Position numbers and translations under genes: made by a program. From assembly GCA_024345305.1 (NCBI GenBank), contig BRON01000009.1, positions 620,001 through 684,000 on the forward strand: a DNA stretch of 64,000 bases, read 5' to 3'. Numbering within the stretch: position 1 is the stretch's first letter; each line of letters starts with the position of its first letter. The notes beneath the pieces were generated by a model. It saw only the letters and a list, made by a program, of their open reading frames with translations, was not told the origin of the DNA and did no database searches. Shown piece after piece: positions 1 through 11,923 of this stretch. The stretch comes from Mrakia gelida (taxonomy: Eukaryota > Basidiomycota > Tremellomycetes > Cystofilobasidiales > Mrakiaceae).

Positions 1-215
1 AGAAAAGAACAAGCACGGTTTTGGAGGGAGGGTGAAGCAGAGGTGTGATGGTGGGACAGTGAGTGAGGTAGCGAGCGAGAGAGAGCGTAAAGGAAGTTAT
101 TAAGTGAGCGGACGGTGAGGGAGAGAGGGAGATAGGATGACAAGTGTAGAGTTAGGTAGATAGGGTCGAGAAAGCAAGGAAAGGCGAAGCACGAAAGCAA
201 AAACGACGCGAGACG

Positions 216-2706
216 CTACAGTCCCTCCCCTCCTCCTCCCGGCAGTCCATCCCCTCCGACGCCGGACTCGAGCTTCATCTCGGGCGTCCCAACTCCAGGT
301 CCTCCTCCCCAGCTTCCGAGGACAGCTCCTCCAGCGCCGACGTTGTTCCCTCCTCCAACGCCGTTGCCGTTCGACAACCCACTCTTCCTCGCTCCTCCAT
401 CCACCAAACTCGCCATATAAACCTCCAAGAACCCCCTCTCCACCTCCACTCCATTCGAGTTCCTACAAACGATCTTCTCTCCATAACTCCCCTTCCCACC
501 CTTCCAGTTCTCGACCTTCACGCTACTCGCCGCGGCAGCCTTGAGGAGAGCCTTCGCGGCTCTCGATCCAGCTTCCATAGCGTCTCGTACGGCGGCTTCG
601 AAGGGGAGGGGGTAGGACTGTCTTAGGACCGACCAGACGTTGAAGATGGGGAGGTAGAGGCCTGATTTGAGGTGCGCGGCGGAGAGGACGGAGGAAGGGT
701 TGGGGGTGGAAGGGTGGGAGGCTGGGGAGGCTGTTGGGGAGGGGGTTGGAGGAGCTGGGGAGGGAGGGAGGAGGCAGTCGGAGGGTTGGGCGCCTAGGGA
801 GGTGACGATCTGAGAGAAGAACAAGGCGAAGAAGCGAGGAAGGTCAGCGAGAGGAAGGAGCCAAGCGAGAGGAGGAGAAAGCGAGCGAGCGAAAGGGATA
901 ACTCGAACTCACATCGTTGCAGAACGCCAACAGGCCCGGATCGCTCGACACGGCCTGATCGTCCAGCTTGCAACAAGCCTTCAGTCGATCCATCACACTG
1001 TAAGCCTGAGCCGACCCAATCTCAATCCTCCCCGACGGCGTCCCCGCCGCCGACCTTCCCATCTGCTGCTGGAAGTTCGGCGTCCCACTCCGCGAAGGAG
1101 CGTTGTTGTTGTTGTTGTTACTGAACGACGACGATCCTCCTGGAGTAGAGACCTGCTGCTGCTGAGGGTAGGAAGGGAACCCGTTGGCGAGCGGAGAGGA
1201 GTGCTGGGAGGAGGGTTGCCGGTGATGGTTTTGGAGAGGGAAGGAAGGGTGACCGTCTCCGTTTCCGCTTCCGTTGTTGGTGTGCTGGGAGTTGGACGAG
1301 AGAGGGCGTTCGGGTTGCTGTTGCTGCTGCTGCTGCATGAGGTTGTGGTAGGTTTGCTGCTGAGCGAGTTGATGCTGGTACTGAGCGGCGTAAGGGGAGG
1401 AGGCGTTCTGCGGCGAGCCGGGGAGGTTCATGAGCGTCGAAGGGTACATGTTGGAAGGAGGGAGGGAGTTGTTGTTGTTGTTGTTTCCGTTATTGTTGTT
1501 GTTGCTGAAAGCGTTGAGCTGGTTCTGCTGATGCTGGTTGAGCTGCTGCTGGAAGTTGAGGACGTCTTCGGGTCGAGGAGAACCGCCTCCGCCGAGATGG
1601 GACGATGGGAAGCCTGCTGCGTTCATCGAGAAGGGAAGCCGTTGGTCTCCTCCTCCCTGACCGAGTCCTACGCCTGCTGGGAAGGCTCCCTGAGGGAACA
1701 TGTTGAAACCGTAAGGCAAGCGAGAACCTGAACCGTTGTTGGATCCTCCTCCTACTCCTCCGTTTCCGTTGGAGCGACTCGAGTTGAACATGGAGTCGAC
1801 CGAGTTGAGGGGAGAGAAGTCGTTGGCTGCTGAACCTGGCCGACTGATGTGGTTGGACGAAGCGTGTCTCTTCCTGGACTTGTTTCCTCCTCCATCGTGA
1901 GCGTCTGGGGTGTTCTGACCGTGAGAGTCGACGGATCCTGACTCGGAGCCTGAGAAGTCTCCATCCATTTTGACAGTCGACGACGAGGCTCCTGGAGTAT
2001 CGATGACCTTCCCTCGTCCGGTAGGACCTGAACGGATGGCAGGCTGATGGGTAGGGAAAGTGGATGCATCGAGGGAGAGGAGGAAGGGAGAGGAGGGGAG
2101 GGGGAGGGAAGGAAAACGAGGGAAGAAGAAGGTCAGCTTCTCCTCGTTCGTTCTCGTCGAAGAAGTCTTGAGCTCGACGTTCTCAACCGTCCATCCACCC
2201 TTCCCATCCAAACATGCACCTCCAACGTATACACCATCCTACAGAGAAGATCAACCTCTCTCGAAAGAGATCCCTTTGAGTCCCTCCTCGAGCTCGAGGG
2301 AAGGAGGAAAAGAAGGGGAAAGGAAGGGGAAGGAGGAGAAGACGTACCCTGTTCGCTGGTGGCATATGAAGGGCCTCCCTCAACTCTGCATTCTCGGTCT
2401 CAACCTCCTTGACTCTCTCCTCGAGAGCAGCCAGATGAGCAGCCCTCCTAGCTCTGAAAGCTCGTTGAACTTCTCGCGCTCTAGAGGGAGGAAGAGCGTC
2501 GTTCCGTTTCCTGCCTCTTTGCTCTGTCCGCTGGGAGGTCGTCTGGACGAGAAGGGAAGGGAAGGAGAGAGAGAGTTCAAACGAGCGTTAGTTCAGAGAT
2601 CAACATGCGAAGGGTAGAGGGTGGTGGTTGGAGATGAACTTGAGTAAAGCTCGAGTGAAAAAGTGTTGATATAGATAAGGAAACGAACCGGTTTGTCCTC
2701 TTCCAT
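216..2706 (-). CDS. bZIP transcription factor, Yap-like but with divergent basic region
   Basis: Five exons inferred: 2706-2689, 2542-2348, 2238-2188, 2043-913 and 809-216 (stop TAG). All junctions are in phase 0. Exon 2 carries a bZIP: a basic stretch starting RGRKRNDALPPSR, then REVQRAFRARRAAHLAALEE running into a leucine-zipper heptad. The QRAFR core followed by HLAALE resembles Yap/Pap1 factors. The position normally held by the invariant basic-region Asn reads Ala in my alignment. The long fourth exon is low complexity, with poly-Asn, poly-Gln and Ser/Gly runs, as in activation domains. A Cys-containing segment near its end (LKACCKLDD, LLAFCND) could be a redox or structural motif, but this is not established. 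Introns 1 and 3 use weak donors (GTTCGT, GTTGAG). The likely role is a nuclear DNA-binding regulator; target and pathway are unknown. The ATG at 2706 is the first in frame with the bZIP exon, and an extra upstream exon cannot be excluded. Confidence 0.75.
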
Positions 2707-3370
2707 TTCCAAGGGTGTCAGCGAGGGTGGGGGGGAGGAGAGAAAGGGCGAGAAGGCGGAAAGATAGGACAGAGCCGAAGAGCGCGAAGATTTAAATTTG
2801 ACCGACGGGTGCGAAAGGATGCGAGGCGTGTGGGTCCGTGAAGGTGTCGATAGAAGGAAAGGAGGAGAGGAGAGGGACGTGGATGGGGAGAGGAGGGAGG
2901 ACGCCCGTCGAAACTCTTCTGCCTCGACGTCGACGAGGCAAGGTCATCACGACCAGCGCCGTTGCCAGGGCGCGAGGGAGCTTCGTTTCTTTCCTTTCCT
3001 CTGTCTATCTCGACTTCGGTCCCTGGAGAAGAGATCTGATCCGAGACTGATAACGAAATGAATGACCGAGGAAAAGCTGCGTGATGGTCGGGGGGAAGAG
3101 GAGGACGGTGATCTTCCCAAAAGATCATTGCTCTTCGCGCACGTCTTGTTGTCAATCAGCTTCTTCAACAAAGACAGTTCGCTCTTCCCCTTTTCCCGAC
3201 GAGGTTGATGGAGGCTTGGAGATGCAGGTGGAGGTCCCTTGAACTGTCTGAGGGAGGACCGACCTTGAGTAAGGGTGTGTGTTGAAGACGAAGTCGATGT
3301 TCGACGAGAGTCGAGACGGACCAGCGAACGACGTTCTTCTCGAGAGCTCGTCGTCGTTGACGTAGGCTGA
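2707..3370. other. intergenic, upstream of bZIP gene
   Basis: This is the interval between the F-box gene's 3' end and the bZIP start, both on the minus strand. It has purine/pyrimidine-skewed tracts and short open frames on both strands, with no convincing protein or splice pattern. It probably holds the 3' UTR of the F-box gene and the promoter and 5' UTR of the bZIP gene. Confidence 0.5.
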
Positions 3371-4839
3371 TCATTGATGCAGTGAGAGGGTAGATAGGTC
3401 GGAAGGAGATGACCACTTTGAAGGAGGCTTGGAGAAAGAACGCCCAGGGAACTGGAGAGGGGTGAGAAAGAGAGGAGGGTGCGAGACGACGGAGAGGTGA
3501 GCGAACGTTGCTCGTCGCGCGCGAACGAACAAAGAAGAGGCGAGACGCTGTGGGAGAGGCATAGAAATACTCACAGGGAGTAGATGGGATACAGAGGTCT
3601 CATCCTGGCACATCATCGAGTGTTTGACTCCGACTAAAGGCGAGGGAGAGAGAGAGGAAAGCAGACGCGGACTCGAGAGCCGAACGCGTCGTTGGTCTCA
3701 CGAATCTCCCAAGAGAGCCGCTGGAGGAGGACGAGCGTTTTCGTTGTCAGTCAGATCAACACGAAAATGACGAGCTCGTGATGTTATCCAATCGAAAGAT
3801 AAGACTCACACCCTATACGACGTGATCGTTCTCTCCTACAACAACCTCGAACCTAACGAGCTTCATGAACTCCCTCCGACGCTCGACCTCCTGGAACTTC
3901 CACCCTTCCAGCACCTCGTCCTCCACCCTCTCCTTCTCTTTCTCACCCCCCACGAGCACTACGATCTCCTTGATCCTCGTCCCGGCAGACTGGACAGGAG
4001 GGCACATCTCCTCAACCACTCCCTCCCTCCTCAACCTCGCCTGATAGCTTTCGTCTCCCCACCTCCCTCCCTCCGTCAAATCGAACGAAATCGTCAAAGA
4101 TTTCCCCTCTGATGGGCCAGCGAGAAGCCAGAGAGTCATGAGTCCATCGAAGACGACGTTGGTGAGGAAGAGGGAGGTGAGGTTGGGCCAGAGGAGGTAG
4201 GCGAGTTGAAGACGAGGGATTTGATGAGGGTTGAACGCCGAAGGAGGGAGACCTTGGACGTGGACGATGGTGGGATCCAGAAGTCGAGTGAGGGAGTCCC
4301 ACCGGTCGAGTTCTTCTTCTTGATCGGATAGGTCGCAGGGGTTGATTCCTATGGGACGGAGGGTGAGGAAGTCGACGGGGAGGGCTGGGAGGATGGACGA
4401 CGGGTTGGAGGAGGAGGGAGGAGGCAGTCTATCTGTGGAGAGGTGGAGGTGACCGCCTGTTTGGAAGGTAGCGACGATGGTGAAGGTGTGGAGATGGTGA
4501 AGGGAGAGGTATGGATCCAGTTGAGGTTGGGAGACGCGTTTGTCCTGGATCAACGAGAGGAGAAGGCGAGACGAGGTCAGCTTCGAGGGCTCTCCTTCTC
4601 GAGCGTATGGATCTATGAATACTGCTTACCCTGGAACAGAACAGCTCTTCCGCTCTCTCCAGTCCTATGAGTTCGATGTCTCGATAGAGCAAAGGGGAGG
4701 CGAGCTGGAGGAAGGCGAGCGAGAGGAGGGAGGTCGATGCGAGCGTTGAGGGATCGCAGAAGCGGAGGATGTGATGCTTGAGCTCGAGAGGGAGGTGAGG
4801 AAGAGGTCGATACGATAGGTTCGACGTCTGAGCGCTCAT
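3371..4839 (-). CDS. F-box protein
   Basis: Five exons inferred: 4839-4630, 4544-3819, 3720-3702, 3633-3575 and 3451-3371, about 364 residues. Residues 11-65 form an F-box (PHLPLELKHHILRF, then LASTSLLSLAFLQLASPLLYR), so the protein should bind Skp1 in an SCF ubiquitin ligase. The rest is a leucine-containing substrate-side region without a recognisable repeat. The donor at 3818 (GTC|gtatag) begins immediately before an in-frame TAG, so a transcript retaining that intron would stop at once. Joining to the 19-nt exon 3 keeps the frame open for about 53 more residues to TGA. The alternative is a shorter protein ending at the TAG at 3813, with the downstream introns in the 3' UTR. The substrate is unknown. 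The F-box call is firm; the 3' exon structure is moderate. Confidence 0.7.
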
Positions 4840-5321
4840 CGATGAAGCTCAAGGGTTTTGGGATAGTGAACGCTAGAGGAGCGAAGGAAGGGGAGGGAAG
4901 GTTGTGAGCTCGACGAAATGACGTTCGCGACCTTCCCTTTTTGAGTGCGTCCCTTTTCCTGCTTCCTAACTCCCAGCAGGCTTCAAACAGTTTTTACAAC
5001 ACCGAGACCCATCTATACTGTGAGTACGAGCTTGATCGTGCTTCGATACTCGCGTGGGAAGGCTGGAAAGAACTAACGAGCTGGCTTCCTTCTGCTGCTT
5101 GATCAGCTTCGACCAAAGAAGGAACGACTCGACACATCTCTCCTCCTTCCTGCCTTCTCATAACACTTTCACGGTCTCGTACGCGACACTCTCGCTGTCT
5201 GCTCTTCTCAGCTCTCCAAGTCCTGACGTTTTTGTATTCTTGCCGTTCTTCTTTGCAGAGCTCTCGCCTTCGGATCACCTCCGCTCCTCCCTCCTCCTCC
5301 TCTCTTCATCCTACTTCAGCC
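4840..5321. promoter_or_regulatory. divergent intergenic region between F-box (-) and TCP11-like (+) genes
   Basis: No coding gene is supported here. The half nearest 5322 is CT-rich and contains intron-like signals: a GTGAGTAC donor at about 5020 with a TGATCAG acceptor at about 5107, and a TTTGCAG acceptor before 5261. This suggests a spliced 5' leader for the plus-strand gene. Promoter elements were not identified. Confidence 0.35.
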
Positions 5322-7637
5322 ATGGTTCAACTCTCCCGCGACATCCTCCAAGCCCTCACCGCCCTCCAACAATCCTCTCAACTCCCATCCTCCCTCTCCT
5401 CTCGACTTCAGATCGCTCTCCGCTCCTTCCAAGGCGCATCTCTCCCAAACGCACCTCCTCACATCCCCTGGTCCGCGTTCCATCCCATCCTCATCGACGT
5501 CCAAGCAGCTCTGCCAACAGTCGACCAATGGAAGGACTTCGGAGAGCTACTTCAGAGAGCTGAGCAACAGATGAAGGGAGTCGAGCAAGCGGAGAAGAGC
5601 ACAGGAGGAGGTCCTATCGAGATGAAGAGCAACGGCTTGCTTCCTCCTCCTCCTGCCTCGCCATCTTCCTCTTCCCGCTCTCCCACCTCACCTCCTTCCA
5701 AACCCTCGACACCAATCTCAACTCCTTCCTCCTTATCCATCCCACCCTCTCTTCTTCCTCTCATCCTCTCGGCTCTCTCCTCGGACAAGACGAACAATCC
5801 CAAGGCGACTCTCCAAAACGCAACCCTCCTCACCACCCTCGCTCTCGCCCCCAACCTGATCCTCCCGCCCGGCAAGACTCTCGCCTCTCTGCTGAGCTTG
5901 CCTGACGCAGAGGCGAGGGAGAAGAAGAGGAAGAGAATGAGTGGCAGCTCGGAAGGGAGTGCTGGACGAGGTGGAGGACCGAATCACGGAGGGAGCCTGG
6001 AGGAGAGAGTTGGATCCATGATGAAGCAGGCTTACTGGGATGATGTGAGTCTACTACATCTCTTTCGGATCGATCACCATCTTGGAGTTGGCGCTCTTGC
6101 GCTTTCGCTGACCAGGCGTGTCCTCTTTCGCGTCGTCTCTTCGCAGGCGACCGACAAACTCCTCTCGCCTCCTCCTACCTCCTCCCTCCGACTCTCCCTC
6201 CTTCAAACGGACCTCTCGTCAGCCTTCTCTGGAATCCTGCAGCCGATGATGCTCAAGGACCTGTTCCCGGTCCCGACTCAGACGACGGTTTGGGATCGGA
6301 AAGCTTTCTCGACGTCGCTTGCCAACATCGTTCGTCCTCTCACCCTCCCGTCCTCGTTCGACGCTCGCTGACTGTTCTCTTGTTCTTACTTGCTACGCTC
6401 AGCTCGAGGCTGCGAAAGCTCGATGCGCTCCAGTTCGAGACGAGGAGGTCCTGAGGCTAGAAAACCTCCTGAACGCGACGAGAAGCTCGGAGGGTGCAGC
6501 GAACGAAAAGGACGCGACGAAGGCGGTTCTCTCCGTTGTGGAAGGGATCTTGGAACTTGCTGAATCGATGAAGGTACGTGCAATACCTTGGCTCGTTCCT
6601 TTTCGCCTGTTCTCGTCCTGACCCTCCTCTGCTTCCCCTCTCGCCCTCCCTCGCGTCGAACGAACCTGAACATCCAGTCCGACCTCTCGACCTTCCGTCT
6701 CCTCTCCATCCCACCCGCCTCCCTCCCATCCCTCGTCACCTCCCTCGCCCAAACTTTCGAACGAACGGAAATCCTCTCCAACTTCCCCTCAATCGACTCC
6801 CTGATCTCCTCCCTCTCGACCTACCTCGCCGCCAACACTCCTCACTCTCCCTCCGAGCCAGCCTCCCTTCGACTCTACGCCTCCCTCGTCTCCACCGTAA
6901 CCTCCGCTCATCCCCTCTCCCAACCACCCGTCCCAAACTCCAGCTCGAATTCATCCTCTTCCTCCCCGACCCTCGAGAACAACCAAATCCCACCCATTCT
7001 CATCGGTACCTCTCCCATCCTCTTCAACATCCAGAACCATCTCCAAGCCATCGTCATCACTGCCTCCCTCGTCGCCCTCGCACCAGGAGGCCTCTCCGTC
7101 GACGCGTCGAGGAGGATTTACGATCTCTTGATGGCCGACCTGCACGCGGAGGGAGGAGAGCAACACACCCACCTCGAGGACCTCTCTCAGATCATCCTCG
7201 CCTCCTCTTCCTCCTCCACCACCTCGAGCTCGCCATCGCTGTCGGAGGAGGAGAAGAAGGCGAAGGAGGAAAAGATCCGGGAAGGAGTAAAACGTGTCCT
7301 TCGAACGACCGATCCCGTTTGGAACCTCCTTCTTTCGAGACTCAAGAAGGCTCTCATCACCTCGCTTACCGAGGAGCGTCTTCCATCGGATCTGGTACCG
7401 GAAACGATGCAGTCTGGACGAGGCGAAGTTCGAAGTCCGACGTCGCCTGGGGGAAGAGGAGGGAGCGGGAGGAGGGGTCGAACCGTCGTCGTTGTGAAGG
7501 GTTTCGAAGGGGACGTCTTGGAGAAGGCGATCGGGGAGGTGGTTGATGGGCTGAGGAAGGTTGGAGGGTGGGTCGAGGAAGTCTGGAGAGACGTTTTGAA
7601 GGGCGTCGAAGGAGTGGGAGCGTCGACGGGAGCTTAG
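5322..7637 (+). CDS. TCP11/Sok1-family protein
   Basis: Exons 5322-6044, 6147-6329, 6403-6573 and 6678-7637 join in phase 0 and give about 678 residues. The identifying segment straddles exons 2 and 3: SLANI joined to LEAAKARCAPVRDEEV. It matches the T-complex protein 11 signature, in which a helix is followed by H/R-CAPxRD. The end of the domain is visible as NIQNHLQAIVITASLVAL and TTDPVWNLLLSRLKKAL. In yeast, the family member Sok1 is a dosage suppressor of cAMP-dependent kinase defects, so a cAMP/PKA or growth-signalling role is inferred. The N-terminal third is Ser/Pro-rich and probably disordered. The second intron uses a GTTCGT donor; its retention reads through to a stop at about 6371. 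The ATG at 5322 follows a CT-rich leader and starts a plausible helix. Family assignment rests on motif recognition only. Confidence 0.6.
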
Positions 7638-8132
7638 AGAGTGAGACGACGCGGTTTTGACTTTCGATAGATTGACACGAGGTTTTGCCTTCTTCTGACG
7701 CGCACTGTAGTAGAGATAGAGCAGAACCTAAACCCTTCGCACTTCATCAAGCAGGCTGAGCACGCTAAGTGAGCAATTTTCCCTCTCGTTTCTCGTCATC
7801 CTGTCTGTTCGAAGGACGTCGAGCGTTTCAACGTTTCGCTGACTTTGGGTCGCGATCCCCTTGGCTCCTTCCTTCCAGCTCGTCTCATCTTGCGGAGAAA
7901 CCTTCGCTCGGCAGCTTAAATGAGGGTCATAAGACGCGAAAAGGGCGAAGAGAACCTGATGGGTGTCGACTCGATCTGGCCCTTCACTGACGTACTGCTG
8001 ACTTGTTCGAGAGCGACGTCCTCCTTTCTGTTTCTCTTGACTTCGTTTTTGGTTCGATCTTCCTTGTTCATCATCATCCACCACCACCACCACTCCCACT
8101 TCCACCTCAACACTTCCCTCAACTCCAAGATC
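7638..8132 (+). other. intergenic and leader of fasciclin gene
   Basis: No gene is seen. The interval presumably contains the 3' UTR of the TCP11-like gene and the promoter of the fasciclin gene. The last 110 nt are pyrimidine-rich (CATC/CACC repeats about 8070-8100) and lead directly into the ATG at 8133, as is common upstream of starts in this window. Confidence 0.4.
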
Positions 8133-9968
8133 ATGCGATTCTCCATCCCCTTCCTCGCTCTCGCCTTAACTTCAGGTGCTTTCGCTCAAGACGCGTCCGT
8201 CGTTGAAGCGGCCACGTTCGCTTCAGGCCTGTGAGTCCTCATCGCTTCCTTCTTCAGCTCCTCATCATCCACTAACACCCTTTCTCTCTCGTTCGATCCC
8301 CCAACAGCGTCTCCTCCCTCACCGCCTCAGGCTTCACCACCTTCGTCGAGATTGTCACCTCCATCGGATCCACCGCCGATGGTCTCGCCCTCTTGGGAAG
8401 TCTAGGGATCACTCCTGATATCGAGGCTACGATCCTCGTACCTACCAATGTGGCTTTCACGGGAGTGGGAGAGGAGGTGACAGGAAACGTGAGTCTGCAG
8501 TTCTCGCGACGCGATCTGATGGATCGATCTGTTCCCGGGTTGAGCTGTGGCTGACTCATATTTTTCGCTCTCTTTTGGATCCTGTTGGTCTCAGGTCACA
8601 CGTCTCGCTCAAGTCCTTTCCTACCACGTTCTCGAGGGAACTTTCGACGCCTCCTCGGTGGCCGTCGCTCCTGCTCATAGCATCGCTCGAACCCTGCTCA
8701 CAGGTAAGTATCTCCTTCGATGCAGTCCCGAGTATACCCTCGCTGACTATGTGTCTCCTACCGCTTTCCCATCAACAGGAGATGAGTTCGGAAAGGTCGG
8801 AGAAGGAAGGTACGTCGCGTCGCGATCGTCTAACAACTCCTTCGCTCGACGAGTCCGGCTGCTGACGGCCTCCTTCTTCCCTTCATCTCGGTCAGAGGAC
8901 AAGCTCTCGTCCTCTACCAAGAGGACGGAACCATTCTCGTCGACGCTCCTTTCGAGAAGTGGTCGGGTCGACCGATCAACATCTCAACTGGAGCCATTTC
9001 GACCTACGCCAACCTCACCATCATTGCCCTCGACGAGGTTCTCAACCTCCCTCCTACCGTCGGGGCTTACGTCACTGAGAAGGCTGCCTCCGTAGCAGGA
9101 GCTTTGACTACCGTTGGACTCGTTGCTCCCCTCGAGGCTGCTGTCGGAGTAAGTCTTCGTTCGTCTCTCTCTCCCTCGTCCTTTTCCCCTCTGACTCTTC
9201 TTCTCTGTCAACTCGCCACTCAGATCACCGCCTTCATCCCTACCGATTCCGCCTTCGCCGCTCTCCCAGCGGACGTCGTCGCTGCTCTTACCGAGGCTGA
9301 ACTCACCACGATTCTCTCCAACCACGTTGGTTCCCTCCCCCTGCTCCTTGACCGCTCTGACAGTAGAGCAAAGCTGACTATCATTCTTCTTCCATCCGTC
9401 TGAATTTTCAGGTCGTTGCCGGTTCCGTCCTTTACTCAACCAACATCGGTGAGAGCGAGGCTTTCTCCCTCGCCGGCGAGCAGTTCACTTTCGCTTTGGA
9501 CGGAGAGGTACGTCTCCTTCTCGAACTTGACATCCTAACTCTTCGAGTCGCTGACCTTCGAAACACTCTCCTCCAGACCCTCACCGTTACTTCCGGAGAC
9601 GGTTCGTGCTTCTCTCCGTTTCCGTGCTCCTCTCCTCCGCGACGCGTCGCTGACCTTTCCCCTTTCCCTCTTTTCTCTCCTCCAGTCACCGTCAACGTCG
9701 TCTCGGCTGACATCATCGTCGCCAACGGGTGAGTACACAGTTTCTCCTGCTCGAAGATCCGAGAAGCCTCGACGCGAAGCTGATCACGACCTTTGCTCTT
9801 CGCAGTGTCGTTCATCTCATCGACGGAGTCCTCGTCAACCTCGAATCCAACCCCGAAGCCGCTGAGTCCGTCGCTGCCGTCGCAGCTACCGCCAGCGCTA
9901 CCGTCGACCCAGGAGTCGGACCTACTCCTGCCGCTGCTCGAAGGAACGTCGCCGTCGGAGGGTTCTGA
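8133..9968 (+). CDS. secreted protein with two fasciclin (FAS1) domains
   Basis: Ten exons inferred: 8133-8230, 8308-8488, 8595-8703, 8779-8809, 8896-9148, 9224-9325, 9412-9507, 9577-9601, 9686-9728 and 9806-9968. The product starts with a signal peptide (MRFSIPFLALALTSGAFAQ, cleavage likely after FAQ). Two FAS1 repeats follow. Each has the H1 strand (ILVPTNVAF; AFIPTDSAF) and the central Tyr/Asn-His motif (LSYHVLEG; LSNHVVAG). FAS1 domains mediate adhesion at the cell surface or matrix. The C-terminus is Ala-rich but ends in a charged stretch (AAARRNVAVGGF) without the hydrophobic tail of a GPI signal, so the protein is probably secreted or loosely wall-associated. Introns after 9325 and 9601 use GTTGGT and GTTCGT donors. 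Every intron has a CTGAC-like branch. Confidence 0.85.
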
Positions 9969-10154
9969 ACGCGAGCTTTCGCTTAGTTACGGATCTCTCT
10001 GCTATCGATGACCTCTGATCCAATATTCGAGATGGTAAAGAAAGACGCCTGCAACGTGTATACTGAAAGAGAAACATACTCCTGCCAGCAAGGAAGTCCC
10101 TCTGACGATGTCAGACGAACAGTTGAATTACGACGCGTCGAGAGCGGTCCAGAT

Positions 10155-11518
10155 CTACCACGGAAGCTCAGCTCCCTTCTCATTGATGAACTTCCCGTTG
10201 TCTTTTGGACCCCAGGAGACGAGGAAGCTCGAACTGCGAGACGAGAGCCGGTCAGCTCGGGCGACGAACAAGGATCAGGTTGAAATGCTGAAACTTACGC
10301 GAGTCGTCCCGCTTCCTCGGCGGACAGAACAAGATTCCCAAGGAAAGGAGTTCCTGCCTTAGCCCCTGACATGCTTGTTGCAACCGTTCCCTGATCGATT
10401 CCAGGCGAAAGGCGGCAGAAGTGGGAGTCAGATGCGTTTCTGAACTTCAGCTAAAACGGAAAGCGAACGAACCGGGTGATAGCAGACGACGGTAAAGTTT
10501 TCAGACTTCAACTCTCCCGAGAGTCTCTTGAAGAAGTGATTAGCTGCAGCTTTGGAGATCCCATCTGGATGAGGAAGAAGCAATAAAGGGTCAGTGGACG
10601 CGCGCGTCGTCAACTCTCGCGCTTTCGAATAGAGACCTCACAAGTGACGAAGACTCCAGGCATCCCGAGATCTCTGGGAAATCAAAAATCCATGCACAAG
10701 CAGCTTATTAGGGGGAGAGTTACGATCAGAAGTTGGGCGTGAGGCGAGAAAGAGACCTCACAAAGCAATCTCGGTCGAGGCTGCGTTCGACGAGGTGTAG
10801 ACGATTTTCTTCTGAGTTCCCAATCGAAGAAGGGGAAGGAAAGCTTGTGCGACGTAGATAGGTCCCCACGTGTTGACCTGGAAGGACTTGAGAGCGTCGG
10901 CGGGATCCCTGGTGAAGCGACGAATCGAGAAGAGTTCAGAATACGCGGCGAGAGGAGGAAAGAAAGGGAGGACGAGCTCACATCAGACTAGCAGTCACCA
11001 TAGGGCTGATCAAGACTCCCGCATTGAGGAAGAGTACGTCGATCCCATGGTCCTTGACGAAAGAAATCCCCGCGATCTCGTTGAAGGAGGCCTGCGACGT
11101 CGCGCAAACGAGGCAAAGGAGTCGGTTCGAGCTCTTGACTGAAGTGAGAGGGAACCTGGAGATGTAGAATCTTCACCTTGATAGACTCTAGATCGGTAAC
11201 GTCCATCTTGATGACGGCGACCCTCCCTCCGTTGGACTTCGAGAGCTCTTGAAGCTCGACGGCCGACGACGGATCTCGAGCGGCTGCGATGATGTGAGCT
11301 TGAGGGTTCTCAAGGAGAGTAGTGATGGTTGCGAAACCGATACCGTCGGGCCTATTGGCTCCCTGAAGAACGAGGGAGGAAGGGAGGGAGAGGCAATGTC
11401 AGCTCGAGTTCCGCGAGCTGGATCGACGCCGACGCGTCCCTCCGATTTCTCGATTCACGAGCCAGCGGAAAAAGGGCTACAGAAGACTGACGGTGATGAG
11501 GTAGACGTTGCTGGACAT
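10155..11518 (-). CDS. short-chain dehydrogenase/reductase (SDR)
   Basis: Eight exons inferred: 11518-11492, 11362-11177, 11091-10982, 10908-10762, 10673-10642, 10564-10473, 10390-10299 and 10233-10155, encoding 254 residues, a normal classical-SDR length. The Rossmann cofactor motif spans exons 1 and 2 as TGANRPDGIG, a TGxxxGIG variant with two extra residues. The NAG motif (FLNAGVL), the catalytic Ser (VYTSSNAAS) and the YxxxK pair (YGISK) are all present, as is the post-catalytic PG-T (CYHPGTVATSM). It is expected to be an NAD(P)H-dependent oxidoreductase of the cytosol; the substrate cannot be deduced. The 27-nt first exon gives a start immediately before the nucleotide-binding strand. 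Intron 6 uses a GTTCGT donor. Confidence 0.82.
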
Positions 11519-11923
11519 TTGTACTGAATCTTCAGAAGGGAGGGGTTTAACAGGTGGTGGTATGGAGTGAACGAGATCACAGCTAAAAGAAGATCAAGAA
11601 GACAGAGAGGTTACAGCACGGTCACCCGAAGCTCACCAATCAGTTCTTCTATGTGATGGATGATTTATCAGAACCCTTTCAGGCACTTATCAATCCGAGC
11701 TTCTGTCTCTGGAGCCTGGGCTCGAGCAAGGTCAAGTCTCCGAGACCGAAGGGAGAAGTAAGTTAAGAAAGAAGACGCGAGGTTCTGAACATCGACGCGT
11801 TCTTTCGTTCTTTTCCTTTCCCTCTTCTCTCTCTTCCTTCGCACCGATCTCTGATAAGCCCCCTCGCAGATGAACGTACAAGATATCATCTAGATAAACC
11901 CAAAAGACGCGTCGAAGACCACC
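11519..11923. other. intergenic between MON2 3' end and SDR promoter
   Basis: No coding gene is supported. The interval should hold the MON2 3' UTR and the SDR promoter. Two ACGCGT hexamers occur at about 11793 and 11905. ACGCGT is the core bound by MBF-type factors in yeasts, but it is widespread in this window and its meaning here is open. Confidence 0.4.

Noticed and set aside
1..215. GA-rich sequence at the left edge
   Set aside because: Purine-rich 3' flank of the bZIP gene; no start codon, motif or splice signal to support a gene.
1201..1731. Plus-strand open frame opposite the bZIP poly-Gln/Asn exon (Val/Leu/Gly rich)
   Set aside because: It is the antisense of CAG/AAC-rich codons; composition is an artefact of the low-complexity sense exon and there are no splice or start features.
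3165..3616. Alternative frame MRPLYPIYSL...WAFFLQASF in the F-box 3' exons
   Set aside because: It also splices in frame, but the register continuing from the F-box exons (RLSWEIL...) gives a single consistent gene with correct phases.
6578..7546. Long alternative-frame open frame over the last TCP11-like exon
   Set aside because: Arg/Pro/His-rich composition typical of a shifted frame; the overlapping frame carries the TCP11 C-terminal motifs.
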